Assembly (NCBI GenBank): GCA_030266325.1
Contig: JAJDHT010000002.1
Span: 1-64,000 of the forward strand
DNA length: 64,000 bases
Direction of reading: 5' to 3'
Source of the DNA: Ruminococcaceae bacterium OttesenSCG-928-I18
GTDB taxonomy: Bacteria > Bacillota > Clostridia > Oscillospirales > Ruminococcaceae
A program made the translations under genes and the position numbers. Positions within the stretch are counted from its first letter, which is position 1. The number at the start of each line of letters is the position of its first letter. Shown in pieces: positions 9,493 through 19,171 of this stretch. Under the pieces are notes generated by a model. That model ran no database searches. It saw nothing but the letters and a program-made list of their open reading frames with translations, and was not told the origin of the DNA.

Positions 9493-10967
9493 CAGTCTGC
9501 CTCCTTGCCGGTTTTGGCACGCTCTTCCAGCTCTCTGATAATCTTCTCATAGGTGGCCTCGTCCAGTTTATATTTCGTGCGGAAAATCAGGTAACAGCCC
9601 ACGATGAGGCACAGCGGCACCATGAGCATGAAAATGCGCATGATGGCCGTCGATTGCTCGGGGATGGAGGCGACGATCTCGTTGCCTTTTTGCAGAACCT
9701 CCGCCCGGCTCAGCGAGGTGTTGTGGTCCAGCTCGCTGATCTGCTCCGAATAGGGGTTCAGGCCCGATACGATCATCGTCAGGGACAAAATGCCCACCTG
9801 CACGGCCGAGGCGAGTTTGGTGATAAAGGGGTTGAGGCTGTAGACGATGCTCTCGTTGCGGGTGCCCAGCTTCCACTGGCCATATTCGATGGTGTCGGCC
9901 AGCATCACATAGTTGAGCAGCTGGATGAGCGCCTGGCCCGCAAACAGGATAAACCCAAAAATGCACAGCAGGACCATGGTCATAGGCAGCAGGTATTTTG
10001 TACACATCAGCGCAAGGTATCCAAACACCACCCCGGCTGTTCCCAGGGTGAACATCTGCCTACGGGTCATTTTTTTGGAGAACAGCGGAGAGAGCGCCAG
10101 CGTGGCGATCTGCGCCACGGCAATGGTGATGGCAAAGTAGGTGAACTCCATGCCGCCGTAGACGCCGTAGTCGAAATAGAAGAAAAACTGGCCGAAACCC
10201 GCCGTTGTAAAGTAGCCGATGTTGAACAGCAGGATGGCCAGTACGATGACGAGCAGCTGGTCGTTTTTTGTGATGATACGCAGCATATCTTTGAGAGAGG
10301 TGTGGTTGTCGCTTTTGGTGATGGCGCTTTTGCTCTCCTGCACGCCAAAAATGATCAGCAGCTGGCAGCCCACGAACAGGGCGGCCACCACCTTGGCGAT
10401 CAGGGGGTACATCGTCGTCATCTGCCCGCCGGTCAGCGCAGGTACAGCGGCCGTCACAGAGAACAGGCCAATATTGGCACCAATGCGTGCAAGGCTGGTC
10501 ACCTTTTCCCGCTCGACGGGGTTGACCGTCAGGTTGGGCAGCAGGCTCCAGTAGCTGATGTCGTTCATCGTATAAGTCATGCCCCACAGGATATAGGTGA
10601 TGGCAAAGATGGCGACAAACAACCCCTCGCTCACGCCCTCGAAGTGGGTGAACAGCAGAACCGTGAAAAAGGAGTTGAGTACGGCGCCCGTGATAATATA
10701 GGGCTTAAACTTGCCAAAGCGGGTGTGTGTGTTGTCGATGATGGTGCCCATCAGCGGGTCGTTGACAGCGTCCCAGATGCGGGCCACCACCACCACGATG
10801 CCCACGGCCCCGAGCTGCCAGTTCGAAAGCCCGACCCCCAGTGTCAGGTAGACCATGATGAAGTTCGAGACGAGGGTATAGTTTGCATCCCGTCCGATAC
10901 AGCCGATCCCATAGCTGTATTTTGTGCGTGCGCTCACCCTGCCGATGCCCGCTGCCGCTTTATCCAT
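9492..10967 (-). CDS. GPH-family sugar:cation symporter
   Basis: A 491-aa, 12-helix membrane transporter of the glycoside-pentoside-hexuronide family (MelB/XynB/UidB-like). The N-terminal part shows YSYGIGCIGRDANYTLV and the family motif ARIWDAVNDPLMGTIIDNT before the first long loop. It probably imports a beta-glucoside or xyloside with Na+ or H+ for the GH3 enzyme encoded immediately downstream, with which it overlaps by one base. It follows rarA after 29 bp, so it is likely read from the esterase promoter. Confidence 0.92.
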   Translation of the reverse strand: MDKAAAGIGRVSARTKYSYGIGCIGRDANYTLVSNFIMVYLTLGVGLSNWQLGAVGIVVVVARIWDAVNDPLMGTIIDNTHTRFGKFKPYIITGAVLNSFFTVLLFTHFEGVSEGLFVAIFAITYILWGMTYTMNDISYWSLLPNLTVNPVEREKVTSLARIGANIGLFSVTAAVPALTGGQMTTMYPLIAKVVAALFVGCQLLIIFGVQESKSAITKSDNHTSLKDMLRIITKNDQLLVIVLAILLFNIGYFTTAGFGQFFFYFDYGVYGGMEFTYFAITIAVAQIATLALSPLFSKKMTRRQMFTLGTAGVVFGYLALMCTKYLLPMTMVLLCIFGFILFAGQALIQLLNYVMLADTIEYGQWKLGTRNESIVYSLNPFITKLASAVQVGILSLTMIVSGLNPYSEQISELDHNTSLSRAEVLQKGNEIVASIPEQSTAIMRIFMLMVPLCLIVGCYLIFRTKYKLDEATYEKIIRELEERAKTGKEAD

Positions 10968-10996
10968 GACAACCTCTTTTCACCGTGTGGGATGGT

Positions 10997-12274
10997 CTAG
11001 TCCAGCTTTCTTTTTTTGATCTTCTCCCAGTACTCTTTAAAGGCCTGTTCGGTTTTGTTTTCGCCAAAATGATAGTATTTCGCCTCCAGCAGTGCGTCCG
11101 GCAGATATTGCTGGTCTACCCAGCGGTCGGGGAACACATGGGGATAGTCATAATACTGCCCTTTCACTTCGGCGTCGGCGCCATCGAAATGTTTGTTCTG
11201 CAGGTTGCGCGGAATCGGCCCGAGCTTGCCGCGCTTGATATCCCCCATGGCCTCGCCGATGGCTTCGCTGCCGGTGTTTGATTTGGGCGCGAGGCAGACG
11301 AGGATCACGGCGTCGGCCAAAGGGATGCTCGCCTCGGGCAGGCCCACCTGCAAGGCCATGTCCACGGCGGATTTCACGATGGGAATGATCTGCGGGTAGG
11401 CAAGACCCACGTCCTCGGCGGCGCACACAACAAGCCTGCGGCAGGCGCTGGGCATGTCCCCGGCCTCTAAAAGCCTGGCCAGATAATGCAGTGCAGCGTC
11501 CGGGTCGGAGCCGCGCATCGATTTCTGATAGGCCGAGAGGATGTCGTAATGCTCGTCTCCCGCGCGGTCATACCGCAGGCTGCTGCGCTGGGCCACCTGT
11601 TCGACGTCGGCCAGCATGATTTTCTTTTTCCCCTTTACCTCTTTTGCCGCACTAGCCGCAAACTCCAGGCCGTTGAGGGCCTTGCGCATGTCTCCTCCGC
11701 TGCCCTGGGCCAGCTTATGCAGGGCCCCTTTTTCGAATTCTATTTTCAGCCCGTCTTCTTTTTCCACCCGGTCTACGGCGTTTTTGATTCCCTCCGTCAC
11801 ATCCTCCACGTGCAGGGCCTTGAACTCGAACACCGTGCAGCGGGAAAGCAGGGCGCTGTAGATATAAAAATAGGGGTTTTCGGTCGTCGAGGCGATCAGC
11901 GTGATCGAACCGTCCTCAATGAATTCGAGCAGGCTCTGCTGCTGTTTTTTGTTGAGGTACTGTATTTCGTCGAGATAGAGCAGCAGGCCGTTTTGGCTGC
12001 CAAACGTACCCACGCTGGAAATCACTTCACGTATGTCCGCCGTACCGGCCGAAGTGCCGTTCAGCTTGTGCAGCTGCATGCCGCTGTTTTCTGCGATGAT
12101 GCGTGCAACCGTGGTTTTGCCGACGCCGGAAGGCCCATAGAAGACCATGTTGGGGATATCGCCCGAATCGATGGCCCTGCGGAAGACTTTGTCTTTGGCA
12201 AGCAGATGTTGCTGCCCCACCACCTCGTCCAGGTTCCGTGGGCGAAGCCGGTCGGCCAGTGGATTTGTGGACAT
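10997..12274 (-). CDS. rarA: Replication-associated recombination protein A (RarA/MgsA)
   Basis: A 425-aa AAA+ ATPase of the RarA/WRNIP1 family acting at stalled replication forks. It shows RPRNLDEVVGQQHLL at the N-terminus, Walker A GPSGVGKTT (47-55), Walker B LLLYLDEIQ, and a C-terminal MgsA tetramerisation domain (HYDILSAYQKSMRGSDPDAA). The ATG at 12274 is preferred over upstream in-frame codons because it follows AAAGGAGGG and matches family starts. It sits between an esterase and a sugar symporter gene with no obvious functional link. Confidence 0.95.
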   Translation of the reverse strand: MSTNPLADRLRPRNLDEVVGQQHLLAKDKVFRRAIDSGDIPNMVFYGPSGVGKTTVARIIAENSGMQLHKLNGTSAGTADIREVISSVGTFGSQNGLLLYLDEIQYLNKKQQQSLLEFIEDGSITLIASTTENPYFYIYSALLSRCTVFEFKALHVEDVTEGIKNAVDRVEKEDGLKIEFEKGALHKLAQGSGGDMRKALNGLEFAASAAKEVKGKKKIMLADVEQVAQRSSLRYDRAGDEHYDILSAYQKSMRGSDPDAALHYLARLLEAGDMPSACRRLVVCAAEDVGLAYPQIIPIVKSAVDMALQVGLPEASIPLADAVILVCLAPKSNTGSEAIGEAMGDIKRGKLGPIPRNLQNKHFDGADAEVKGQYYDYPHVFPDRWVDQQYLPDALLEAKYYHFGENKTEQAFKEYWEKIKKRKLD

Positions 12275-12330
12275 GGCGGTTCCCTCCTTTGCCGGGGTTT
12301 GTGCGGGCCGGAACAGCGGCCGGTGTTCGC

Positions 12331-13155
12331 TCACGGGCTTTCCGGCGCGCTCCAGTCGCCCCGTTTGCGCCGGCCATAGTCGCTGCCCTGGATGAAACCG
12401 ATGAACTCGGCAAGGCTGCGGTCCCAGAAATTCCACTCATGCACCCCGTCCCACTCCCGGAACGTATAGTCAAGCGGCAGTTTCGCGGCATGCTCTTTGA
12501 AGGCGAGGTTCTGCAGGTACATTCGGGTGGACCCGTCCTGCCGCCCGCAGGTGCAGAAGATGCGCGGCTGCTCTTTTTTGGGCATTTTGGAGACCTTTTC
12601 GGCCAGGCGGAACACGTCGTACCGTTCGGGTAAAACAAACTCGGTGCCCACAACCGCCTCCATGATGGGGCGTAAGGTGGCGTCTTCCCGATAGTTTTCC
12701 AAAATCCAAGCCGCGTCCAGCGAGCCGGAAAAGCTGCCGATCGCCGCATATTTGTCGGGATTTGAGAGGCCCACGTGCATGGCGCCGTAGCCTCCCATGG
12801 AAAGGCCCGCAAGGTAGTTGATCTCTCTTTTGCGGGGAATTTTAAAGATCGCGTCCAGTTTCCGGGGCAGGTATTCGGTGATGGCCGTGTAGTAAGGAGA
12901 GCCGAAAGCCATATCGGCAAAAAACGAGTTGTCGGCCCCCGGCGCGACAAGGATATAGCCGTTGTCGGCGGCATAGCGTGTTGCGGCCGACATCATCATC
13001 CAGTCACTGGGGCTGTTTCCCATACCGTGAAAAAGGGTGATCACACCTTTGACTTTGTTGCCCACCTCCTCAGGCAGGTCGGTGGGGAAATACAGGCTGA
13101 CGGGCATCGTGCGGGTCATTTCTTCCATTTTGATTTCGGCGCGGATATAAGCCAT
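12331..13155 (-). CDS. Alpha/beta hydrolase, esterase family
   Basis: A 274-aa serine hydrolase of the EstA / tributyrin-feruloyl-esterase-like family. The oxyanion-hole region is LFHGMGNSPSDW, the nucleophile elbow is GLSMGG with Ser119, and the catalytic His lies in DGVHEWNFWD near residue 242. No signal peptide, so it acts in the cytoplasm. It probably removes acyl groups (acetyl or feruloyl) from plant-derived carbohydrates or simple esters, which would fit the beta-glucoside genes downstream. First gene after the promoter at 13194. Confidence 0.88.
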   Translation of the reverse strand: MAYIRAEIKMEEMTRTMPVSLYFPTDLPEEVGNKVKGVITLFHGMGNSPSDWMMMSAATRYAADNGYILVAPGADNSFFADMAFGSPYYTAITEYLPRKLDAIFKIPRKREINYLAGLSMGGYGAMHVGLSNPDKYAAIGSFSGSLDAAWILENYREDATLRPIMEAVVGTEFVLPERYDVFRLAEKVSKMPKKEQPRIFCTCGRQDGSTRMYLQNLAFKEHAAKLPLDYTFREWDGVHEWNFWDRSLAEFIGFIQGSDYGRRKRGDWSAPESP

Positions 13156-13193
13156 TTGGATACTCCCTTGTTTTGTGAAAATTCTATTCTACA

Positions 13194-13222
13194 AGTATAG
13201 CGCATGACACCGGCAATTACAA
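13194..13222 (-). promoter_or_regulatory. Sigma-A promoter of the esterase-rarA transcription unit
   Basis: TTGTAA (-35) and TATACT (-10) are 17 bp apart on the minus strand, about 40 bp before the esterase ATG. Confidence 0.7.
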
Positions 13223-13275
13223 ATGGCCTGTTGGCCAAGAAAAGCGGAGAAAACCGCTCTATGACGCCGGAACAT

Positions 13276-13304
13276 AAAAAATCCCCGGAACACACGTTCC
13301 GGGG
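13276..13304 (-). terminator. Intrinsic terminator of the EAL-HDOD gene
   Basis: A 9-bp stem CCCCGGAAC / GTTCCGGGG with a four-base loop is followed on the minus strand by ATTTTTTATG, just after the stop codon at 13317. Confidence 0.8.
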
Positions 13305-13316
13305 AAAAGGGTTTTA

Positions 13317-14555
13317 CTAACTGTCTGATTCAGAGGAGTACGGGGACATCAAATCGTTCCAGATCTGGTTCACATACTCGGCCGACTCCAGGTATTTTTG
13401 GCTCACGATGTTCTGTTCGAGCCCCAATTCCTCGGCATAAGGGGCCATGCCCTTAAAATCCGCATTGTCATATTTCAGCACAAGATTGTACAGCGCACCG
13501 CACACGCCCTCGCCGTTCAGCAGCGCCTCTTTGATCTCCTCCGAGATGGGCAGCGGCTCCAGGGCGTCCTCAAGCGATACCCCCATAAGAAGCCCCAGCG
13601 TCGAAAACATACCCATGAGGTAGGCTTCGCTCTTGCTGATCGGCAGGTTGGGCAGGTAGGCGGCAAGCTCCTGGCAGAACTGTCCGCGCAAGAAGCTGGT
13701 TTTGATGAGTTCTGTGGGGATTTTGCCGTCGCTGTTCTTGAAACTCAGAAGGTAGACCCACTGTTTCAGCTGCCCTACACCCAGCACCACGAGCGCCTGT
13801 TTCACGCTGCGCGCCGGGTTGCGAAGGGCAAAGTACGCAGAGTTGACGAGTTTTAAAAGGCTGAACGTCAGGGTGACATCGCGGGAGATGATATTGGAAA
13901 TCTCGTCGACGTCGGGTTCTTCTTTTGTGATGGCGATGATGAGCTGAAAGAAGTTCGACTGCAGGTGCTCCATCTGGGGGACGGCCGTATACATGCTCTC
14001 GGCCACCGCGGCACCCTGCATATATCGTATGCCAAAGGCTTTTGTTGTATCGTATATTTCCTGCGTGGAAACATGATATCCGATGACGGTTTTCTGAAAG
14101 CTGTTGCTGATGTCCAAGATGCTGGATAGCGAGGGGTTGGGTTTCGACATGTTGATTTTGATGATATCCACAATGTCGAGGATGGCAAAATACCGGCTTG
14201 AAAACTCGAAGCCTTTGATGGCAATTTGGAACCCCTGCTTTTGGTATCCTTCAATCAGCTTTTGGGCAACCGGGTGCACCAAAATGCTGTCCTCAATCTG
14301 TATGACAAGGCTGTCCGCCCGAAACATTTTGGGGATGTCCTTCTCCAGCAGGTTCGGTGTAAAGGTGATAAACGCCTTCTTGTTGTCCAGCAGCCGAGTA
14401 GAATCCATCTGCAGGAGAAAATCCTCGATCATGTTGGCCGCCATTGTGTCCTGCTGGTTGTACAGAGAGACCCCCTTGTCCTCGTACAAAAGCTCATATG
14501 CAACGGCTTCACCGTCGGGACCAATGATGGGTTGGCGGACGATATTTGCACTCAT
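13317..14555 (-). CDS. Degenerate EAL plus HDOD signalling protein (YuxH-like)
   Basis: A 412-aa two-domain regulator. Residues 1-200 resemble an EAL fold (VRQPIIGPDGEAVAYELLYE), but the EAL motif reads ELL and the metal-binding DDFG-type motif is replaced by KGFEFSSRYF, so cyclic-di-GMP hydrolysis is not expected. Residues about 205-400 form an HDOD domain (DVTLTFSLLKLVNSAYFALR). Such fusions relay signals in motility and biofilm control, sometimes as c-di-GMP sensors. It lies on the far side of cheV in the motility island and ends with a strong terminator. Confidence 0.88.
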   Translation of the reverse strand: MSANIVRQPIIGPDGEAVAYELLYEDKGVSLYNQQDTMAANMIEDFLLQMDSTRLLDNKKAFITFTPNLLEKDIPKMFRADSLVIQIEDSILVHPVAQKLIEGYQKQGFQIAIKGFEFSSRYFAILDIVDIIKINMSKPNPSLSSILDISNSFQKTVIGYHVSTQEIYDTTKAFGIRYMQGAAVAESMYTAVPQMEHLQSNFFQLIIAITKEEPDVDEISNIISRDVTLTFSLLKLVNSAYFALRNPARSVKQALVVLGVGQLKQWVYLLSFKNSDGKIPTELIKTSFLRGQFCQELAAYLPNLPISKSEAYLMGMFSTLGLLMGVSLEDALEPLPISEEIKEALLNGEGVCGALYNLVLKYDNADFKGMAPYAEELGLEQNIVSQKYLESAEYVNQIWNDLMSPYSSESDS

Positions 14556-14628
14556 CGAATAACACTCCTCTGAAAAAACAGGTTTACGAGCATAGTCCTA
14601 TGGGCAATCAATATACAGGGCAGGGCTA

Positions 14629-15540
14629 TTACACCCCGTCCGTTCTTACCAGTTCATCCACAAAATCGATCAGTTCCGCCAGCTGCGGTTTCGAGAATTG
14701 ACCCGTAGCGCCCAGCTGTCCACCTTTAAGCATTGCCTGTTCGTTGATCAATGAAGAGAAGATGACAACGGGGATGTCTTTGAAGTCCGCATCTTCCCGA
14801 ATTCTTTTCAGCAGGTGGTGCCCGTCCATGTAGGGCATCTCAATGTCGGTGATCACCAGTTTCACGTAATCCTTAACGGGCTTGCCGGATTTCCGCACCT
14901 CTTCGAGGTACTCCCAGGCCTCCAGGCCGTGCTTTGTATAGGTGACATTTTTATATCCGGCCTTTTCCAGCCCTTCCAGCACAAGGCGCGAGAGCAGCAT
15001 CGAGTCTTCGGCCACAACGATGGGAATGTGATTTTCGGGCCGCTCCGTAATGGCCTCAAGGTCGATGCCGGTTTTGGGGCTGATTTCGCGGATGATCTTC
15101 TCGAAATCAAGGATGGTGATCAGCCGCCCGTCATATTCGGCGATGGCCGTGGCAACTCCCTCGTCACCGCCATAGATGATGTCATCGGGTTTTTGCAGGT
15201 TCTGCCAGGAAATACGGTTGATTCCCACCACCTCGTGCACATGGAAGGCATAGGTCTCCTGGCTGAAATTCGTGATGATGAAAATATCAAAATCGGGGTT
15301 TTCGCTTTCCCCAAGGCTTAAATGCCGCGCAAGGTTCACCACGGTAATGACTTCGTCACGGGGCTTGAATACGCCCTCGATATCCGGATGTGCCTTCTGC
15401 ATTGGGTTCACAGGGCAGAACTTCATGATCTCCTGCACCTTGGCCACATTGATGCCAAATTGTTTCCCCGCAATACTGAACTCCATAATTTCAAGTTCAT
15501 TTGTGCCGGATTCAAGCAAGATCTCGGACTGGTTGCTCAT
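14629..15540 (-). CDS. cheV: Chemotaxis coupling protein CheV
   Basis: A 303-aa fusion of a CheW-like domain (about 15-165) that couples receptors to CheA and a receiver domain (about 175-300) with phospho-acceptor Asp in VKLVITDIEMPYMDG and KP near the end (FSKPQLAEL). CheV adjusts receptor-kinase coupling or drains phosphate from CheA. The ATG at 15540 is chosen over upstream in-frame codons because it follows GAAGGAGGGC. A full che set is encoded nearby on the other strand, but no cheY, cheC or cheD is seen in the window. Confidence 0.95.
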   Translation of the reverse strand: MSNQSEILLESGTNELEIMEFSIAGKQFGINVAKVQEIMKFCPVNPMQKAHPDIEGVFKPRDEVITVVNLARHLSLGESENPDFDIFIITNFSQETYAFHVHEVVGINRISWQNLQKPDDIIYGGDEGVATAIAEYDGRLITILDFEKIIREISPKTGIDLEAITERPENHIPIVVAEDSMLLSRLVLEGLEKAGYKNVTYTKHGLEAWEYLEEVRKSGKPVKDYVKLVITDIEMPYMDGHHLLKRIREDADFKDIPVVIFSSLINEQAMLKGGQLGATGQFSKPQLAELIDFVDELVRTDGV

Positions 15541-15709
15541 GCTGAAGCCCTCCTTCAAAGACAGCTCGCTTATGTTATAGTATATCATAAAAAACCAAAA
15601 GTGCCATAACTTCGGTAAAAAAATTTTGTCAAATTCTGTCGAGACGTTTCTTTTTTGACGTTTTAATTCTATAAGCAATCAAAACAATGTGAATACGTGT
15701 TATTTTTGC

Positions 15710-18373
15710 TCAAAGATCTTCCTCCCATCGTATCTCCACACTGTCACCGCTCACCAGTTCGTCAAGATAAGCCGCCTCGGCGCCGTTGCGGCGGATCAAA
15801 ACCTTGCCTCTGGGGTTGTTGGGGTCGATGTCTACGAGGGGAAGCATATCCAGCAAGAAGTGGCTGCTGCCCCCCGCCTTTGGTGGCAAAACCACCATAC
15901 GGCCATTCAGTTCAATTCGCAGGCTGCTGCCCGGCAGGGAATTCGTCTGCTGAATTTCCGGCACAGGTGTAGTACTTTCCCGTTCTCTAGGGGGCTCGGG
16001 GTCCGGTGCCGCCTCCCTTTCTTCTTCATTTTCTGTGTTTTCCAGCACCTCCTGCGCCTCGTTTTCGGGCGGATCTATGGCGGTTGTGGCAGGTTCAGAG
16101 GTTTCCTCGTCCTCCCTGGAAGCACTGTCCATGGGCGGCGGTTTTGCCTCTTCCTCCTGAACAGGCAGTTCCTCTTCTGCCGGCGCCTTTTCTGTGGGAA
16201 GCTCGGAAGTGGTAGCACCCTCGCCCTCATTAGTGGAATCTGTCAAGGGGTGTGCATCGGCTTCCATGATGTCTGTGTCGTCAGGGGTTTCGAGGGGCAT
16301 AGAGGGTGGCGAAAGGGTATTCGAAGGTGCTTGCGCCGTTTCAGAGGCGGCGGCCGGGGATGTATCCCCTGCCTGCTCCATGTTCTCTTGGGGGTTGCCG
16401 TCTTCACCTACAGAGAGACCGGCTGCGGTTTCCTCCGGTGTCCCTTGGGAGGGCGCCTCACGATCCACAGAGGCGGCTGTGTTCTCCGCCACGTCTTGCT
16501 CTTCGGGAGGCGGAGAGGCCGTGTTCGTGTCGATGTTTTGTAAGGCGGATACGGGGCTTTCTGTAGCTTCGCTTGCCGTTTGGGTTTCCACTGCGGGGGG
16601 GATTTCGGGTTTTGGCTCGGCGGGCTCCGGCTCTGAGGAAGCCTGCCTTGTCGATATCGCATCTCCCTGTCTCAGTTCGGTGTCGGCGGCGGTTGGGTTT
16701 CCATTCCTTGTCAAGCTGGGAAGATCCGTGGATACGCCGTAATTTCGGCAAAGGTCACCCACGGTTGCAATTTCGCTGATCTCTACATCATCCAGTTCTC
16801 CAATCGGGGTTTCCGGTGTCACGGGTGTGCCATTCAGAAAGGCGAGTAGCCCCGCCCTGACACCGCTGCCGTTCAGTGTGACGGCCAGTGGCACGGCACC
16901 GTTTGCAAAATCGGAAATATGCGGGTCGGCGTCCTCACCCGAAGTGGCCGGTACAATTTCGATGGTATCTCCGTTTTGTACGGGGGAGGTCAGGCCGGCG
17001 GGTTTCCCGTTGAGGGAGATTTCGGCCACGCTGTACTGCCCGCCGCGCACCACCTTGCGCTCCCCGTTCAGGGTGAAAGTGACCGAGCGCCCGTTGCGGC
17101 CCATGAGATCTGAGTAGGTATAGCCTCCAATCAACAGTGCGTCCATCACGCTGGAAGCTTCGCTGGTATATAAACGCACGCGTTTTCCGTTGATTTCCAC
17201 GCTTGCTCCGCCGCTGGATTCTTCGTCGGCTGCCGTCAGGGCGATACCCACGGGCGTCGCGTATTCAGGACTGTCCAGTCCCGCTTCTTCATTCAATATC
17301 CTGCCCGAAAAGTTCGTGCCGGCCACGGCCACCTTGTCCGGTTCCAAAGCCAGTTTTTCCGCCACCTTTTCACACAGGGACGGCGTGCGGCTGCCGCCGC
17401 CCACCAGGAACACGGCCATGGGCGGGCCGCCGTTCGCCTCCTCGATACGGTCCGAGATCACCTTTGCCAGCATCTCCACGCTCACCTCGATCGAGGCAAG
17501 GATGTCTTTGGTGGGCATGTTCTGCTCGTGGCCAAGGATGTCTTTGTAATGCACTTCCTCTTCGTCCAGAAGGGAAAGTTTAATTGTCTCGGCGGTCTCG
17601 AAATCCACAAGGCATTTGCGGATGATCGCCTCGGTGATCTCATCGCCCGCCACCGTTGCCATCGTATAGCCCGACACGGTGCCGTCCCGTGTCAGGGCGA
17701 TGTCCGCCGTTCCCGCGCCGATGTCGACCATGGCGAGATTCAGAAGGCGGACGTCGGCCGGGAGAACGGCCCGCATGGCGGCAATGGGCTCCAGTGTCAG
17801 GATATCGATGTCCAGGCCGATGAGCTCCATGCACCGGCGCAGGCTGGTCACCACCTCGGTGGGTAAAAAGGTGGCGATGATCTCCACCTCGACTTCGCTG
17901 CCGTTATGGTCTATCAGTGTTGTGAAGGGGTAGCCGTCCACGGCATAGCGCACCACCGAATGCCCCACGCAATAATATTGCGTGTTGTCGTCGCCGCGGT
18001 CCAGGTGGTGGCGTGCCTCATTTACGGCGCTGTTTTCAAGCTCGTACACAAGCTGCGGCGTGATGGGTGTGCCCGGCAACTCCGTTTTAAAAGTGGCATT
18101 ACAGGTTTTCAGCGCGCGCCCCGCAGCGGCCACGGCCACACGCTGCAGGCGGGTACCCAGCTGCTCCTCCAGCCGGTTTTTCACCTCCTCGGCCACCTTT
18201 GCCACCTGGCCAATGTCCTCGATCTGCCCGTCGATCATGGCTCGTTTGGGGTGCTCCACCTGCTCTGAGGCCTCTACAATAAATAGATCCCCCTGCTGCC
18301 GGCCCGCAATACCGATGATGCTTCTCGTACCTATATCAAGAGCGAATATGAGCTCTCTGCTCTGGTCTTCCAC
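15710..18373 (-). CDS. Large FtsA/PilM-like actin-fold ATPase with C-terminal extensions
   Basis: An 887-aa protein. Residues 8-385 are an FtsA/PilM-type actin-fold ATPase: phosphate loop ALDIGTRSIIG (11-21), second phosphate loop MVDIGAGTADIAL (215-227), adenosine motif VGGGSRTPS (324-332). FtsA itself is about 420 aa; here about 500 residues follow. Residues about 392-578 contain beta-grasp-like segments (VEINGKRVRLYT, VTFTLNGERKVV, ISLNGKPAGLTSPVQNGDTI). About 579-805 is a low-complexity Pro/Glu/Ala linker. About 806-887 is a final module of similar pattern (IELNGRMVVLPP, VSGDSVEIRWEE). No FtsA membrane-anchor helix closes the protein. GTG start. It lies between cheV and a PilZ gene, suggesting a link with motility, pili or cell-surface organisation rather than the division operon. 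Confidence 0.8.
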   Translation of the reverse strand: MEDQSRELIFALDIGTRSIIGIAGRQQGDLFIVEASEQVEHPKRAMIDGQIEDIGQVAKVAEEVKNRLEEQLGTRLQRVAVAAAGRALKTCNATFKTELPGTPITPQLVYELENSAVNEARHHLDRGDDNTQYYCVGHSVVRYAVDGYPFTTLIDHNGSEVEVEIIATFLPTEVVTSLRRCMELIGLDIDILTLEPIAAMRAVLPADVRLLNLAMVDIGAGTADIALTRDGTVSGYTMATVAGDEITEAIIRKCLVDFETAETIKLSLLDEEEVHYKDILGHEQNMPTKDILASIEVSVEMLAKVISDRIEEANGGPPMAVFLVGGGSRTPSLCEKVAEKLALEPDKVAVAGTNFSGRILNEEAGLDSPEYATPVGIALTAADEESSGGASVEINGKRVRLYTSEASSVMDALLIGGYTYSDLMGRNGRSVTFTLNGERKVVRGGQYSVAEISLNGKPAGLTSPVQNGDTIEIVPATSGEDADPHISDFANGAVPLAVTLNGSGVRAGLLAFLNGTPVTPETPIGELDDVEISEIATVGDLCRNYGVSTDLPSLTRNGNPTAADTELRQGDAISTRQASSEPEPAEPKPEIPPAVETQTASEATESPVSALQNIDTNTASPPPEEQDVAENTAASVDREAPSQGTPEETAAGLSVGEDGNPQENMEQAGDTSPAAASETAQAPSNTLSPPSMPLETPDDTDIMEADAHPLTDSTNEGEGATTSELPTEKAPAEEELPVQEEEAKPPPMDSASREDEETSEPATTAIDPPENEAQEVLENTENEEEREAAPDPEPPRERESTTPVPEIQQTNSLPGSSLRIELNGRMVVLPPKAGGSSHFLLDMLPLVDIDPNNPRGKVLIRRNGAEAAYLDELVSGDSVEIRWEEDL

Positions 18374-18418
18374 GCTGCAAAACCCCTCCTCTCGGCGCCG
18401 GCCGGTCCACCTTTTTTG

Positions 18419-19120
18419 TTATAAAAGAGAAACCGTATTGTTTCGTCTGTTCTTTTCAAGTTTTTGTAGGGTAAACAGGTCTCTGCAGAGGGCGTCGCTC
18501 ATTTTTTCTGTTATATCGAGAAAACGACAACCATACTGCTGGGTGTCGTCGGGCATGCGGATGATCCGCTCCACCACGAGGCCGAAGGTCATCTCTGTGT
18601 CAACAGGTGTAAAATCAATGAAATAACGCTCCCCCTCATGGAGATAGATGGGGCAGTTCAGCCGGATCCCCGTCAGGCTGATATCCACGACAACCACATG
18701 GATAAACGTTTTTTCCTCCAGGGCCGAAGCCTCATCGGCAGGCAGCGATGCCAGTTTTTCTTCAAAAGCGGTGCGTTCTCCTTCGCTCATCAAGGGGTAT
18801 AAAATACCGTCCACCCCAGAGTTGACACGAAAAGCGCCCCTTCGCTCGAAATCCTGAAGGGGCTGCACTTCTTCGAAACGGGCAAAGCGGTCGGTGGAGA
18901 GGTAGGTGATGCCCACGAGGATGCGGTCGCCAATCTTATTGTGTACCGAAATTTTTACCGGGAGCCGGTATTGAATAAGCTGCATGTATTCATCGGTGGC
19001 CGCGGCAATTTCCAGCGCATCATGGTCGATCTTAATAATCCGCCCGACGGCAATCAGGCGGTTATCCAGGCTTTTCAATTCACAGGTAGAGCCAATATAG
19101 TCCTGTGGCAGTGGTAGCAT
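18419..19120 (-). CDS. PilZ-domain cyclic-di-GMP-binding protein (YcgR-like)
   Basis: A 233-aa protein with an N-terminal YcgR-like barrel (1-90) and a C-terminal PilZ domain carrying both c-di-GMP-binding motifs: RRGAFR (R93, R94, R98) and DISLTG (146-151). YcgR proteins act as flagellar brakes by binding motor or stator parts when c-di-GMP is high. Its place in a cluster with chemotaxis and flagellar-like genes supports that role. ATG start behind AAAGGAATG. Same strand as comFB-like and fliK-like genes upstream. Confidence 0.93.
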   Translation of the reverse strand: MLPLPQDYIGSTCELKSLDNRLIAVGRIIKIDHDALEIAAATDEYMQLIQYRLPVKISVHNKIGDRILVGITYLSTDRFARFEEVQPLQDFERRGAFRVNSGVDGILYPLMSEGERTAFEEKLASLPADEASALEEKTFIHVVVVDISLTGIRLNCPIYLHEGERYFIDFTPVDTEMTFGLVVERIIRMPDDTQQYGCRFLDITEKMSDALCRDLFTLQKLEKNRRNNTVSLL

Positions 19121-19171
19121 ATTTCATTCCTTTTACCGATGGATTGCGTATGGGCAGGAGAAAAAGAAATC

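Noticed and set aside
9234-11000. 588-codon plus-strand frame opposite the GH3 and GPH genes
   Set aside because: His- and Gln-rich shadow product of high-G+C coding DNA; the minus strand carries clear enzymes over its whole length.
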